Assembly (NCBI GenBank): GCA_937930695.1 | Contig: CALHCB010000004.1 | Span: 1 to 51,349 of the forward strand | DNA length: 51,349 bases | DNA from: an uncultured Acidimicrobiales bacterium | GTDB lineage: Bacteria > Actinomycetota > Acidimicrobiia > Acidimicrobiales > SZUA-35 | Direction: 5' to 3' | Part shown: positions 24,173 to 31,416 of the stretch, one piece after another | Layout of the letters: the number at the start of each line of letters is the position of its first letter | Numbering within the stretch: position 1 is the stretch's first letter | Program-made: the position numbers and the translations under genes | The notes under the pieces: generated by a model | What the model was told of the DNA's origin: nothing | Database searches by the model: none | The model's input: only the letters and a program-made list of their open reading frames with translations

Positions 24173-24420
24173 GCTCCTAACTCCTTCATCAGTTCGGTGA
24201 AACGTTCTGGCGTCCACGAACCGCCCGCTTCGGGCGGTGGGCCATTCTCCTCGAGGTGGCGAACAAGTCCGTCGAGATCGTGAATCCCCACCCCGTATGC
24301 CTCTTCGATGGAGTCGCCCAGGGCATCTTCGAATGCTCGCGGAGGTCCGCCACGAGCTTGATGCGGGTCGAGGTAACGACCTGAGGAGCCGGTCTCGGTT
24401 GGGGCGGTGGGGTCAGTCAT
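24169..24420 (-). CDS. Small protein of unknown function coupled to Rieske oxygenase
   Basis: An 83-residue acidic protein with no cysteines, beginning MTDPTAPTETGSSGRYLDP. It contains FEDALGDSIEEAYGVGIHDL and ends SWTPERFTELMKELGA. The C-terminal half looks helical. It has GGAG in front of the ATG and its stop overlaps the Rieske start by four bases, so translation of the two is coupled. It could be a small subunit or assembly factor of the oxygenase; this rests only on gene order. Confidence 0.7.
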   Translation of the reverse strand: MTDPTAPTETGSSGRYLDPHQARGGPPRAFEDALGDSIEEAYGVGIHDLDGLVRHLEENGPPPEAGGSWTPERFTELMKELGA

Positions 24421-24443
24421 GAAGTCTCCAGACGTGCTGGTGG

Positions 24444-26120
24444 TCAGTGCACAGGGACAGGGGGAACGAACGGCACGGTCATCGGCCCGAATTCATTGCA
24501 GTCAACTTCCACAACCACGGGCCCGTGGTGGGCAATCGACCGCTCGAGCACACGGTGGGCCGTTGCCGGGTCAGCCAACCGCTCGTAGCGCAGGTCAAAG
24601 GCAGCGGCGAGCTGCGAGAAATCCGGATTCACCAAATCGACACCCGATCGGTGCCCGAAGTGTGCGTCTTGCAGGTTTCGCAGTACGCCGTAGCCACCGT
24701 CGTTGAAGACGATCATCAGAAGCCACGGCTGTTGTTGGGCAACAGTGGCGAACTCTCCAAGATGCACCATCAACCCTCCGTCCCCAACCATGAGGCTTGT
24801 CGGGGCTCCGGGACGCGCTGCAGCTGCGCCAATCGCCATGCCGAGTCCTTGCCCGATTCCGCCGCCGCGAGCGTTGACGTTCGTCGTCGGGTCGAGCACG
24901 TCCAACAGACGGTTGCCCCAGCTCGACGCCGGAATCGTGACATCTCGAACGAGCGGTGCGTCGTCAGGCAGCACCGTTCGCATCGCCTGACACAGCTTGT
25001 CGTACGGGCCGATGTTCGTTGCGAGCGCCCGACGTACCTCAGACCGTGTTTCGGCCGCTGCGTTCACCCAAATGGCCCGACCCTCTTCATCGGCCTCAAC
25101 CATCTGGCCGGAGACTGCTTGGTCGAGCGCTCCGATGACAGTTCCGGCATCACCGGCGATGCCCACATCACACAGATAGGAGCGTCCGAGCGCGGCGCTC
25201 TCGATATCAATCTGGATGTGGCTGGCCGGCATTCGCAGCTTGTAGTGCCGGGTTTCATTCGATCGGAAGTGGGTGCCGATCGAGAGCAGAAGGTCGGCTT
25301 GTTCGAGAAGGCGTTGCCCTCCGTCGGTCGCGGCAAAATTGCCGATCACTAGCGGATCGGATTCAGGGAGCACGCCTCGGCCCGCGTTGCTCGTGAAGAC
25401 GGGCAAGCCATAGCGGCGGCAGAATTCCGCGATCTCTCGGCGAGCGCCGATCGCTCCACCTCCGGCCCACACCACCGGACGTTCGGCAGCCATCAGCATG
25501 GCTGCGGCGCGTTCGATGTCGCCAGAAATCGTATGAGAAGTACCGGTTCGGTCCACGACGCTGGACGATGACACGTCTTCCGGGGCGTATTGCAGATCAA
25601 TGGGCAGCTCAACACTGACCGGCCCCGTCGGCGCCGACATCGCGTCTGAAGCAGCTTTTCGCAGCGTCGTGGCCACATCCAAAGGAGAACGAACGGTGTA
25701 CGCGGCCTTGGAAACAGCCGCCAGCATGTCGTCTTGTGCTTTCGTTTCGTGGATGACACCTCGGCCTTGCCCGAGATAGTCCGACTCGATGTTGCCGGTT
25801 ACATGCAATATCCGTGAACCAGCGGTGGTCGCTTCGATGAGCGAACCCGCTGCATTTCCAGCACCGGTTCCTGTACTGGTGATCGCCATGCCCAAGGTCT
25901 CTGCCACACGGCTGAAACCATCCGCTGCGCTCACCGTCGTCGCCTCATGACGCACCGGGACGAATCGGCCATCTGCGGCGAGTGCATCAACGATGGGTTG
26001 GTTGTGAATACTCACGACACCGAAGGCATGGGTGATGCCGTGGTGTTCTGCGAGAGTGCACAGCGTTCGCCCTGCGGCAGCTCCCCGTACTCGATCAGCC
26101 GTGGTCAGTTCTTCAGACAT
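24444..26120 (-). CDS. ThDP-dependent 2-oxo acid decarboxylase/acetolactate-synthase-like enzyme
   Basis: A 558-residue three-domain thiamine-diphosphate enzyme: PYR domain with cofactor-activating E59 (VRHEATT), a central domain (about 190-330), and a PP domain with GDGGLMVHLGEF and FNDGGYGVLRN near 450-480. The family includes acetolactate synthase, benzoylformate decarboxylase and oxalyl-CoA decarboxylase; which of these reactions applies is not clear. Within this operon it could decarboxylate or carboligate a 2-oxo acid made by ring cleavage. Two starts are possible; the ATG at 26120 has GGAGGAG upstream and overlaps the preceding SDR stop by eight bases. Confidence 0.9.
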   Translation of the reverse strand: MSEELTTADRVRGAAAGRTLCTLAEHHGITHAFGVVSIHNQPIVDALAADGRFVPVRHEATTVSAADGFSRVAETLGMAITSTGTGAGNAAGSLIEATTAGSRILHVTGNIESDYLGQGRGVIHETKAQDDMLAAVSKAAYTVRSPLDVATTLRKAASDAMSAPTGPVSVELPIDLQYAPEDVSSSSVVDRTGTSHTISGDIERAAAMLMAAERPVVWAGGGAIGARREIAEFCRRYGLPVFTSNAGRGVLPESDPLVIGNFAATDGGQRLLEQADLLLSIGTHFRSNETRHYKLRMPASHIQIDIESAALGRSYLCDVGIAGDAGTVIGALDQAVSGQMVEADEEGRAIWVNAAAETRSEVRRALATNIGPYDKLCQAMRTVLPDDAPLVRDVTIPASSWGNRLLDVLDPTTNVNARGGGIGQGLGMAIGAAAARPGAPTSLMVGDGGLMVHLGEFATVAQQQPWLLMIVFNDGGYGVLRNLQDAHFGHRSGVDLVNPDFSQLAAAFDLRYERLADPATAHRVLERSIAHHGPVVVEVDCNEFGPMTVPFVPPVPVH

Positions 26121-26910
26121 AGCGCCCCACTCCTCCTGCGACGTCAAGAGAACTCCCCGTTGTGTATGCCGATCGAGGCGAGAGGAGCATCATGATCGTG
26201 AACGACACTTCTTCGGCTGTTCCCAAGCGTCCGAGCACGATTCCGCGGCTGGCTGCGAGGTCTGCGGTCCACTGTTCCCAGCTTTTGTCGACCTGGTCAC
26301 TGCCACGAGACTCATATCGTCTGCGCCACTGTCCAGTATCGATCAAACCGAGCAGCACGCTGTTTACGCGGATGCCCTCGGGTCCGAGATCGGCGGCCAG
26401 TGTTCTCGTCAGGTTCAACAAGCCGGCTCGGGCTGCACTCGTCGCCGCCAGCCTCGGTTCAGGTTGACGGGCAAGCACCGCGTTGACGTTGACGATGGCG
26501 CCGCCCTGAGCCGCCAGGTGTGGCCGGCTGGCACGCACGGTGGCGAGAACAGGAGCAAACTTGAGTTCGAACTCGGCCTGCCATTCGGGCCACTCCGTTT
26601 CGTCGAACGGCTTCATCAGAGATTGGCCGGCGTTATTGACCAGTCCGTCTATTCGCCCGAAGCGTGTGGCGGTCGCGTCGATGAAGGCGTCGACCTGACC
26701 AACGTCACGCACATCGGCCGTCTGCATGAGCACTCGGTCACGGTCGTAGTTCGGGAGCTGACAGATCGCGTCGTCAAGCCTTCCGGCGTCTCGAGCACAG
26801 GTCGCAACGCTCGCCCCGGCTGCAAGCAGATCTTGGACGAGGGCCAGGCCGACGCCCGAGCTTCCTCCGGTAACCACCATGACGCGGCCTTCAAGTTGGA
26901 GATCAATCAC
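26113..26910 (-). CDS. SDR-family protein with altered catalytic residues
   Basis: A 265-residue SDR with an intact nucleotide motif TGGSSGVG (14-21) and NNAG (92-95). The catalytic positions read differently: where Ser is expected there is A144 (VNVNAVLA), and YxxxK is replaced by T157-S-A-A-R161. It is therefore unlikely to work as a normal ketoreductase; related actinobacterial SDRs with TSAAR exist, but their activity is not known to me. Start is the GTG at 26910 with GAGGA in front, since the longer frame overlaps the preceding gene. It may pair with the other SDR as a heteromer. Confidence 0.85.
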   Translation of the reverse strand: MIDLQLEGRVMVVTGGSSGVGLALVQDLLAAGASVATCARDAGRLDDAICQLPNYDRDRVLMQTADVRDVGQVDAFIDATATRFGRIDGLVNNAGQSLMKPFDETEWPEWQAEFELKFAPVLATVRASRPHLAAQGGAIVNVNAVLARQPEPRLAATSAARAGLLNLTRTLAADLGPEGIRVNSVLLGLIDTGQWRRRYESRGSDQVDKSWEQWTADLAASRGIVLGRLGTAEEVSFTIMMLLSPRSAYTTGSSLDVAGGVGRYV

Positions 26911-26942
26911 AGGTTCCTCGGTACACGTCAGATCACGAAGGG

Positions 26943-27698
26943 TTAGGCCATCACGAATCCGCCATCGACCACCTGGGTTGTCCCCGTCAGGTAGCTCGCG
27001 GCGTCGCAAAGCAAGAAGTGGATGACGCCAGTGACGTCAGCTGGTTGCTGGGTTCGACCCAGTGCTCGATTGTCGGCGTAGAGCTGATGACGATCTGCAG
27101 GCACATCTTCGGTGGATTCGGTCACAACAAGTCCCGGAGCCACAGAGTTCACGGTAATTCCGTGGGGGCCGAGCTCGCGGGCCATCGCACGGGTCAAGGC
27201 CATCACGCCGCCCTTCGACGCGATGTAGTGGGACAGTCTCGGACTCCCATAGAGCGCCGAATCGGATGCCAAGTTCACGATCCGGCCTGCGCCTTGGGCC
27301 ATCATGATCGGCGCCACGTGTTTCGACACGAGCCAGGTCCCCGTGAGGTTGACGCCGAGGAGATCATCCCAGGTTCCTCGATCGATCTCCCAGAACGATT
27401 GCCCGCCCACCGCATCAGCGAGTGCAGCGTTGTTGACGAGCCCCCAAAGAGGGGGCGCAATCGCCTCGATGGTGGCGACCACCGACGCTTCATCGGCAAC
27501 ATCGAGTTGATGGGCGTGGGCTCTCAATCCGGACGAGATGAGTTCGCTCTCGGCCGCCTTCACCCGCTCAAAGTCGATGTCTGCGAGATGGACGATCGCA
27601 CCCGCAGACGCGAGCGCGTCGGCCGTGGCTCTTCCGAGCCCTCGGCCTGCGCCGGTAATCAATACCGATCGGTCGGTGAGATCACCGAGATCAGTCAC
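26943..27698 (-). CDS. Short-chain dehydrogenase/reductase
   Basis: Classical SDR of 251 residues: TGAGRGLG (15-22), NNAA at 89-92, catalytic S145, Y158, K162 (SHYIASKGG), and the usual DGGFVMA end. Probably a NAD(P)-dependent dehydrogenase for a diol or hydroxy acid in this catabolic operon. The GTG at 27698 overlaps the cupin stop by eight bases; a TTG four codons upstream is less likely. The next SDR begins 32 bp later. Confidence 0.9.
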   Translation of the reverse strand: MTDLGDLTDRSVLITGAGRGLGRATADALASAGAIVHLADIDFERVKAAESELISSGLRAHAHQLDVADEASVVATIEAIAPPLWGLVNNAALADAVGGQSFWEIDRGTWDDLLGVNLTGTWLVSKHVAPIMMAQGAGRIVNLASDSALYGSPRLSHYIASKGGVMALTRAMARELGPHGITVNSVAPGLVVTESTEDVPADRHQLYADNRALGRTQQPADVTGVIHFLLCDAASYLTGTTQVVDGGFVMA

Positions 27699-28197
27699 GC
27701 GTGATGCCAACCATCGGTGACGTTGGTGGGTAGGTGGGGAGCTGGGGCTTCGCCACGCCGAGCATCACGCAGAAGAGCGCCTCGGTATCTCCGACGTTCT
27801 TCAGGCTGCGCGGAACGCCCGCAGGGACCTTGATGAAGTCACGCTGTCCCAGTACTCGGGCCACCGATCGATTCCCATCCTCCAGATCATGGATGCGCAC
27901 CTCGAGGCTTCCCTCCAGCACGAAGAAGGCTTCCTCAGCGTCGTGGTGGTTGTGCTCGGGGCCCTCGGCCCCAGGTGGCAACAGCATGTTGGAGAACGTG
28001 AAGCTCTCCGCTTGAAGAATTCGGCTGTCGCCTTCGTGGTGCCCGGTGGCTCCCGAGCCCATATACCGAATTTGAGCCCGGCGGAACTGCTCGCCAGCCT
28101 TGGTCTGGAACTCGAGGGTGTCCCAGTCCTCTCGGCGAGTTTCTCGAGTGGCGAGGAACGAGTCCATCATCTCGTCGAGTTCTGCTTCAGTGGCCAT
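27691..28197 (-). CDS. Cupin-domain protein
   Basis: A 168-residue single cupin. Motif 1 is EHNHHDAEEAFFVLEG (81-96), giving H82, H84/H85 and E89 as metal ligands. In motif 2, PAGVPRSLKN, the usual histidine is arginine (R130), so the metal site has at most three standard ligands. It could be a small dioxygenase, isomerase or binding protein. AAAGGA precedes the ATG, which lies 11 bases inside the hydrolase gene's end. The exact role in the pathway is open. Confidence 0.85.
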   Translation of the reverse strand: MATEAELDEMMDSFLATRETRREDWDTLEFQTKAGEQFRRAQIRYMGSGATGHHEGDSRILQAESFTFSNMLLPPGAEGPEHNHHDAEEAFFVLEGSLEVRIHDLEDGNRSVARVLGQRDFIKVPAGVPRSLKNVGDTEALFCVMLGVAKPQLPTYPPTSPMVGITRD

Positions 28198-29068
28198 CAA
28201 TGGGTCCTTTCGGATCGGTTGTTCGGTTGGTGGATCGTGTGTTGGAATCGGGGATCGAGGCCAGGAACCCAGCCACGGTCTGGTTGAAGGCATCCGGTTG
28301 CTCTTGATTAGCGAGATGGCCTGCATCTGGGATCTGTAGCAGTCGGGCGCCAGGGATGAGATCCGCGATCGTCGCCGACTCCGCCGGCGTGGTGACCACA
28401 TCAAGGGCCCCGACGAGCACGAGGGTCGGCACCGTGATGGATCGAAGGATCTCGGTGTTGTCCGTACTTGCCATCGATTCGACCGCCTGGCCATAGCCAG
28501 GGAGACGAACGGAGCTGCTCATCGTCGTGGCAACGCGATCGACCAACGCTGCCGATGCGTCAGAGGAAACAAGTCGAGGTGCCCGGGCGGCGCTGAACGC
28601 CTCGATGCCTTCTCGATCGAGATCGTCCAGTCGAGATCGCATGGCGACAGCACTGTCTGACGAACGACCCGAACCACGGCTGGAGTCGGCCAGAACGAGC
28701 GCGCTGATTCGGTCCGGGAAGCGAGCAGCGATCCGAGCTGCAGTCACTCCTCCCCACGACACACCGATCAGGGTGGCCCGCTCCACGCCAAGCTCGTCGA
28801 GCAGACCAATCCAACGGTCGGCGAAATCGTCCATCGAGCTGATGGTGAGATCGTCATGCGATCCGGCGTAGCCAGGGGCGTCCGGCGCAAGGCACCACCT
28901 CTGATCAGCGAAGTGAGCAAGCTGGGCATCAAAGGCACAACCGGCGGACCCAATGCCGTGAAGGAACAGCAGCGGTTCGCCGACAGGCTCACCGGATTCG
29001 GCCACCGCGATCCCACCGATGTGTCGGTGCTGCAGCCGAGGTCCGGCGAGCGGCCAGTTCGCCGTCAT
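28187..29068 (-). CDS. Alpha/beta hydrolase, meta-cleavage C-C hydrolase-like
   Basis: A 293-residue alpha/beta hydrolase with LFLHGIGSAG (oxyanion region, 34-43), nucleophile S104 in GVSWGG, acid D223 in GALDVVTTP and base H251 in DAGHLANQEQP. The layout resembles BphD/MhpC-type hydrolases that split ring-cleavage products, and the extradiol dioxygenase two genes upstream fits that. A plain esterase or lactonase cannot be excluded. The ATG at 29068 overlaps the upstream stop (ATGA). Confidence 0.88.
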   Translation of the reverse strand: MTANWPLAGPRLQHRHIGGIAVAESGEPVGEPLLFLHGIGSAGCAFDAQLAHFADQRWCLAPDAPGYAGSHDDLTISSMDDFADRWIGLLDELGVERATLIGVSWGGVTAARIAARFPDRISALVLADSSRGSGRSSDSAVAMRSRLDDLDREGIEAFSAARAPRLVSSDASAALVDRVATTMSSSVRLPGYGQAVESMASTDNTEILRSITVPTLVLVGALDVVTTPAESATIADLIPGARLLQIPDAGHLANQEQPDAFNQTVAGFLASIPDSNTRSTNRTTDPKGPIDGH

Positions 29069-29895
29069 CGAAACGCCATCCGTTCCTGGCCGGCAAGACT
29101 TCGGAGCGAACGAACAACCGACCACGCGGTGATGTGCGAGGTACGCGGGTTGTCAGGCGAGGGTCGATTGCTAATGGAGAATCGATAGTTGCCAGCGGCG
29201 CTATCGATCGTGATGTCGTGTGTGTTCGTCGTCGCGACAGGCGACCCGATCACGGCGACCTCGACCACTGCCGCATCTCCAGCGGCCAACGCCAGCGCGG
29301 CTGAGACGTTCAGCGACTCAGGAAAGCGCTGGACCGCATCACCAACGGTGCCTCGGAAACACTCGACCGCTTCTGAATCGAGAGTCGGTTCGAGAAGGCG
29401 GCGGCGAAGTTCATCGCTCATCCAGTCTCTCGCCAACGTGGCGCTCGGTTTCGTGGTCTCCAGAACTACCCGCTCGATGGCCCCATAGTCACGAGCTGCG
29501 GCAAGCAAGTCGAGTCCTCCAATCGCACCCGAACACAGATAGGGCCGTCCAGGTTTCGTCGACACCAATCGATCGAGCAGCGATCCATCCATCAGCGCAC
29601 CGATCGAGACAATCAAGAGATCGGCGCCCGCAGCCAAGTACTGCTCACCGTGTTCGCGTAACGCATCGGGCCCTGCTGCTTCCACAACGACATCACAGTG
29701 GTCAGCGAGTTGCGATGCGGGTACGGACAACGGGTGAGGGAATCCGGCTGAGAAGCGCGAGGCGACAGCAGATACGAGCAATGACTCGTCCCCAGCCTGA
29801 GACGACGCGGCGATCTGCGCTGCGACGCCCTGATTGATCGCGCCCCAACCGAGGAGGCCAACTCGAAGTTGGTGACCACCGTTGCGTGGTGTCAC
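29065..29895 (-). CDS. Aspartate dehydrogenase-like oxidoreductase
   Basis: A 276-residue protein of the L-aspartate dehydrogenase (NadX) type. It has a Rossmann start VGLLGWGAINQGVA (12-25), then VEAAGPDALREHGEQYL, CSGAIGGLDLL (about 121-131) and FPESLNVSAALALA; a histidine follows in NPRTSHITAW. True AspDH converts aspartate to iminoaspartate with NAD(P). Here it sits in a ring-cleavage operon, where a different substrate such as a semialdehyde or imine is likely. GTG start at 29895 overlaps the dioxygenase stop (GTGA). Confidence 0.83.
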   Translation of the reverse strand: MTPRNGGHQLRVGLLGWGAINQGVAAQIAASSQAGDESLLVSAVASRFSAGFPHPLSVPASQLADHCDVVVEAAGPDALREHGEQYLAAGADLLIVSIGALMDGSLLDRLVSTKPGRPYLCSGAIGGLDLLAAARDYGAIERVVLETTKPSATLARDWMSDELRRRLLEPTLDSEAVECFRGTVGDAVQRFPESLNVSAALALAAGDAAVVEVAVIGSPVATTNTHDITIDSAAGNYRFSISNRPSPDNPRTSHITAWSVVRSLRSLAGQERMAFR

Positions 29896-30857
29896 GCATC
29901 ATCCCAACGAGGTGGGTGACACCCAGGGTCCGGTTGTCCTGCTGCGGTGGCACGAAACTCAGGTGACGGCGGACCGGCGAGGTGCCAAAGATCGGATTGT
30001 CCTGGGACGCGTTGCCAGACACGGGGAACCCACGAGGCCTCATCGATCTGATCGACATCGGCAGTGATCTCGGGGACGAAACCTGCAGGGTCGCCGTAGT
30101 AGGCGAAGCAGTTGTTTCCTGGACCGTGACGTCCAATTCCCCAAAGCGGGTCGACGCCGGCGGACTTCATGCGTCCGACGGACACGAGAAAGTCGTCGAG
30201 TGATCCGACTTCGTAGGCGATGTGATTCACCGACGCATGCGAGGCCTGGTTGAACGCGATCGAGTGGTGATCAGAACCGTTCCGCAAGAACACCATCTGG
30301 TGCTCGGACCAATCCGAGACGGAGAACCCCAACACCTTCACGTAGAAGGCACAGAGCATGTCGATGTCGACCGTGTTCAGGACCACATGGGCAAGCCGCT
30401 GCGGGAGGGCCAGCCCCGACGGCCGAGGATCAGCGGCAATCATCTCGGTGATCACCCGCAATCGACGGCCTTCGGGGTCCGCCGCCTCGAATCCGTAGCC
30501 GCCTCCCAAATTCTGCAGATCAGCGGGCTCCATCGTGATCTCGACGCCGAGCTGATCCCATTGACCACACAGGCGATCGACGTCAGAACGACAAGAGGCG
30601 GCGAAGGCGATATGGCCCAGGCCCGCCGCCTCGGCCTCGACAAAACGCAACACGTGGTGGTTGGTTCCTTGGGCTCGAAAGGCAAGTGACGTCTCCGCCT
30701 CGCCGCCATCGCGAGAGCCGACAGATTCGAGACCCCAGGCGTGGTAGAAGTCTGAGAGTCCCTGTAGATCCGGGGTCCGCAACTCGACGTGCCGAAGACG
30801 GCCTGGTCGCCCCCGGAAAGGGGTCATCGAGCCCTGCAACGCCTCGGTCGTCTGCAT
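29892..30857 (-). CDS. Extradiol ring-cleavage dioxygenase (VOC, BphC-like)
   Basis: A two-module vicinal-oxygen-chelate protein of 321 residues. The N-terminal module (about 18-140) has lost the metal ligands, and the C-terminal one carries the iron(II) triad H157 (LAHVVLNT), H212 (VNHIAYEVG) and E263 (FVPEIT), as in 2,3-dihydroxybiphenyl dioxygenase. It should open a catechol next to the two hydroxyls. It is the first gene of the nine-gene operon: the ATG at 30857 follows a -10 box, GATAAT, eight bases upstream, and is divergent from the MarR gene. Confidence 0.92.
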   Translation of the reverse strand: MQTTEALQGSMTPFRGRPGRLRHVELRTPDLQGLSDFYHAWGLESVGSRDGGEAETSLAFRAQGTNHHVLRFVEAEAAGLGHIAFAASCRSDVDRLCGQWDQLGVEITMEPADLQNLGGGYGFEAADPEGRRLRVITEMIAADPRPSGLALPQRLAHVVLNTVDIDMLCAFYVKVLGFSVSDWSEHQMVFLRNGSDHHSIAFNQASHASVNHIAYEVGSLDDFLVSVGRMKSAGVDPLWGIGRHGPGNNCFAYYGDPAGFVPEITADVDQIDEASWVPRVWQRVPGQSDLWHLAGPPSPEFRATAAGQPDPGCHPPRWDDA

Positions 30858-30896
30858 CTAGCGAGATTATCTTCAACTTGAGGTAATGTCGAACAC
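30858..30896. promoter_or_regulatory. Divergent promoters with MarR-type operator
   Basis: Only 39 bp separate the two start codons. Leftward -10: GATAAT (30866-30871), eight bases before the dioxygenase ATG. Rightward -10: TAATGT (30884-30889), seven bases before the MarR ATG. Both transcripts would be leaderless or nearly so. The 22-bp ATTATCTTCAA-CTTGAGGTAAT (30866-30887) matches its own reverse complement at seven of eleven half-site positions, with TCAA-C-TTGA exact in the middle, and covers both -10 boxes. Confidence 0.68.
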
Positions 30897-31412
30897 ATGA
30901 GCGATTCAGCGGATGTTGTCGGCGAGATCGTCCACCAATGGCGCCGCGAACGACCCGATCTCGATCCGTCCCCCATCGGCGTATTCGGTCGATTGACTCG
31001 CAACTATCAACTGAAGCAAGTCCGACTTCGCTCGCTCTTGGGACAGTTCGATCTCACCCCGGCCACCTTCGACGTGCTCGCCAACCTTCGGCGCAGTCGA
31101 TCCGATGGCCCGAAGACCGCTGGCGCGATTGCCAGCTCGTCGCTTCTGTCGACCGGAGGAACGACCTTCCGCCTCGACCGCTTGGAAGAGCGAGGATTGA
31201 TCCGCCGAGTTGTGGCCGCTGAGGACCGGCGAGTGATCCACGTCGAACTCACATCCGAGGGAACCGCTCTGATCGATGCCGTCATGACCGCACACCTCGA
31301 GAACGAAGCCATGCTGCTCGCAGGCCTGAGTCGGGCAGAGATCGACCAGCTGGCAACCCTGCTGGCAAAGCTGGAACAGTCGCTCGCCACAACGAATCAC
31401 ACATCAGGCTGA
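30897..31412 (+). CDS. MarR-family transcriptional regulator
   Basis: A 171-residue winged-helix regulator. The core is LGQFDLTPATFDVLANL, then ASSSLLSTGGTTFRLDRLEERGLI and the wing AAEDRRVIHVELT (about 48-125), followed by the dimerisation helices. MarR proteins of degradation clusters (HpaR, CouR, HcaR types) usually bind an aromatic acid or its CoA ester and release DNA. It most likely represses itself and the nine-gene operon through 30866-30887. Its stop is four bases from the convergent molybdenum hydroxylase stop. Confidence 0.94.
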   Translation: MSDSADVVGEIVHQWRRERPDLDPSPIGVFGRLTRNYQLKQVRLRSLLGQFDLTPATFDVLANLRRSRSDGPKTAGAIASSSLLSTGGTTFRLDRLEERGLIRRVVAAEDRRVIHVELTSEGTALIDAVMTAHLENEAMLLAGLSRAEIDQLATLLAKLEQSLATTNHTSG

Positions 31413-31416
31413 GCTC

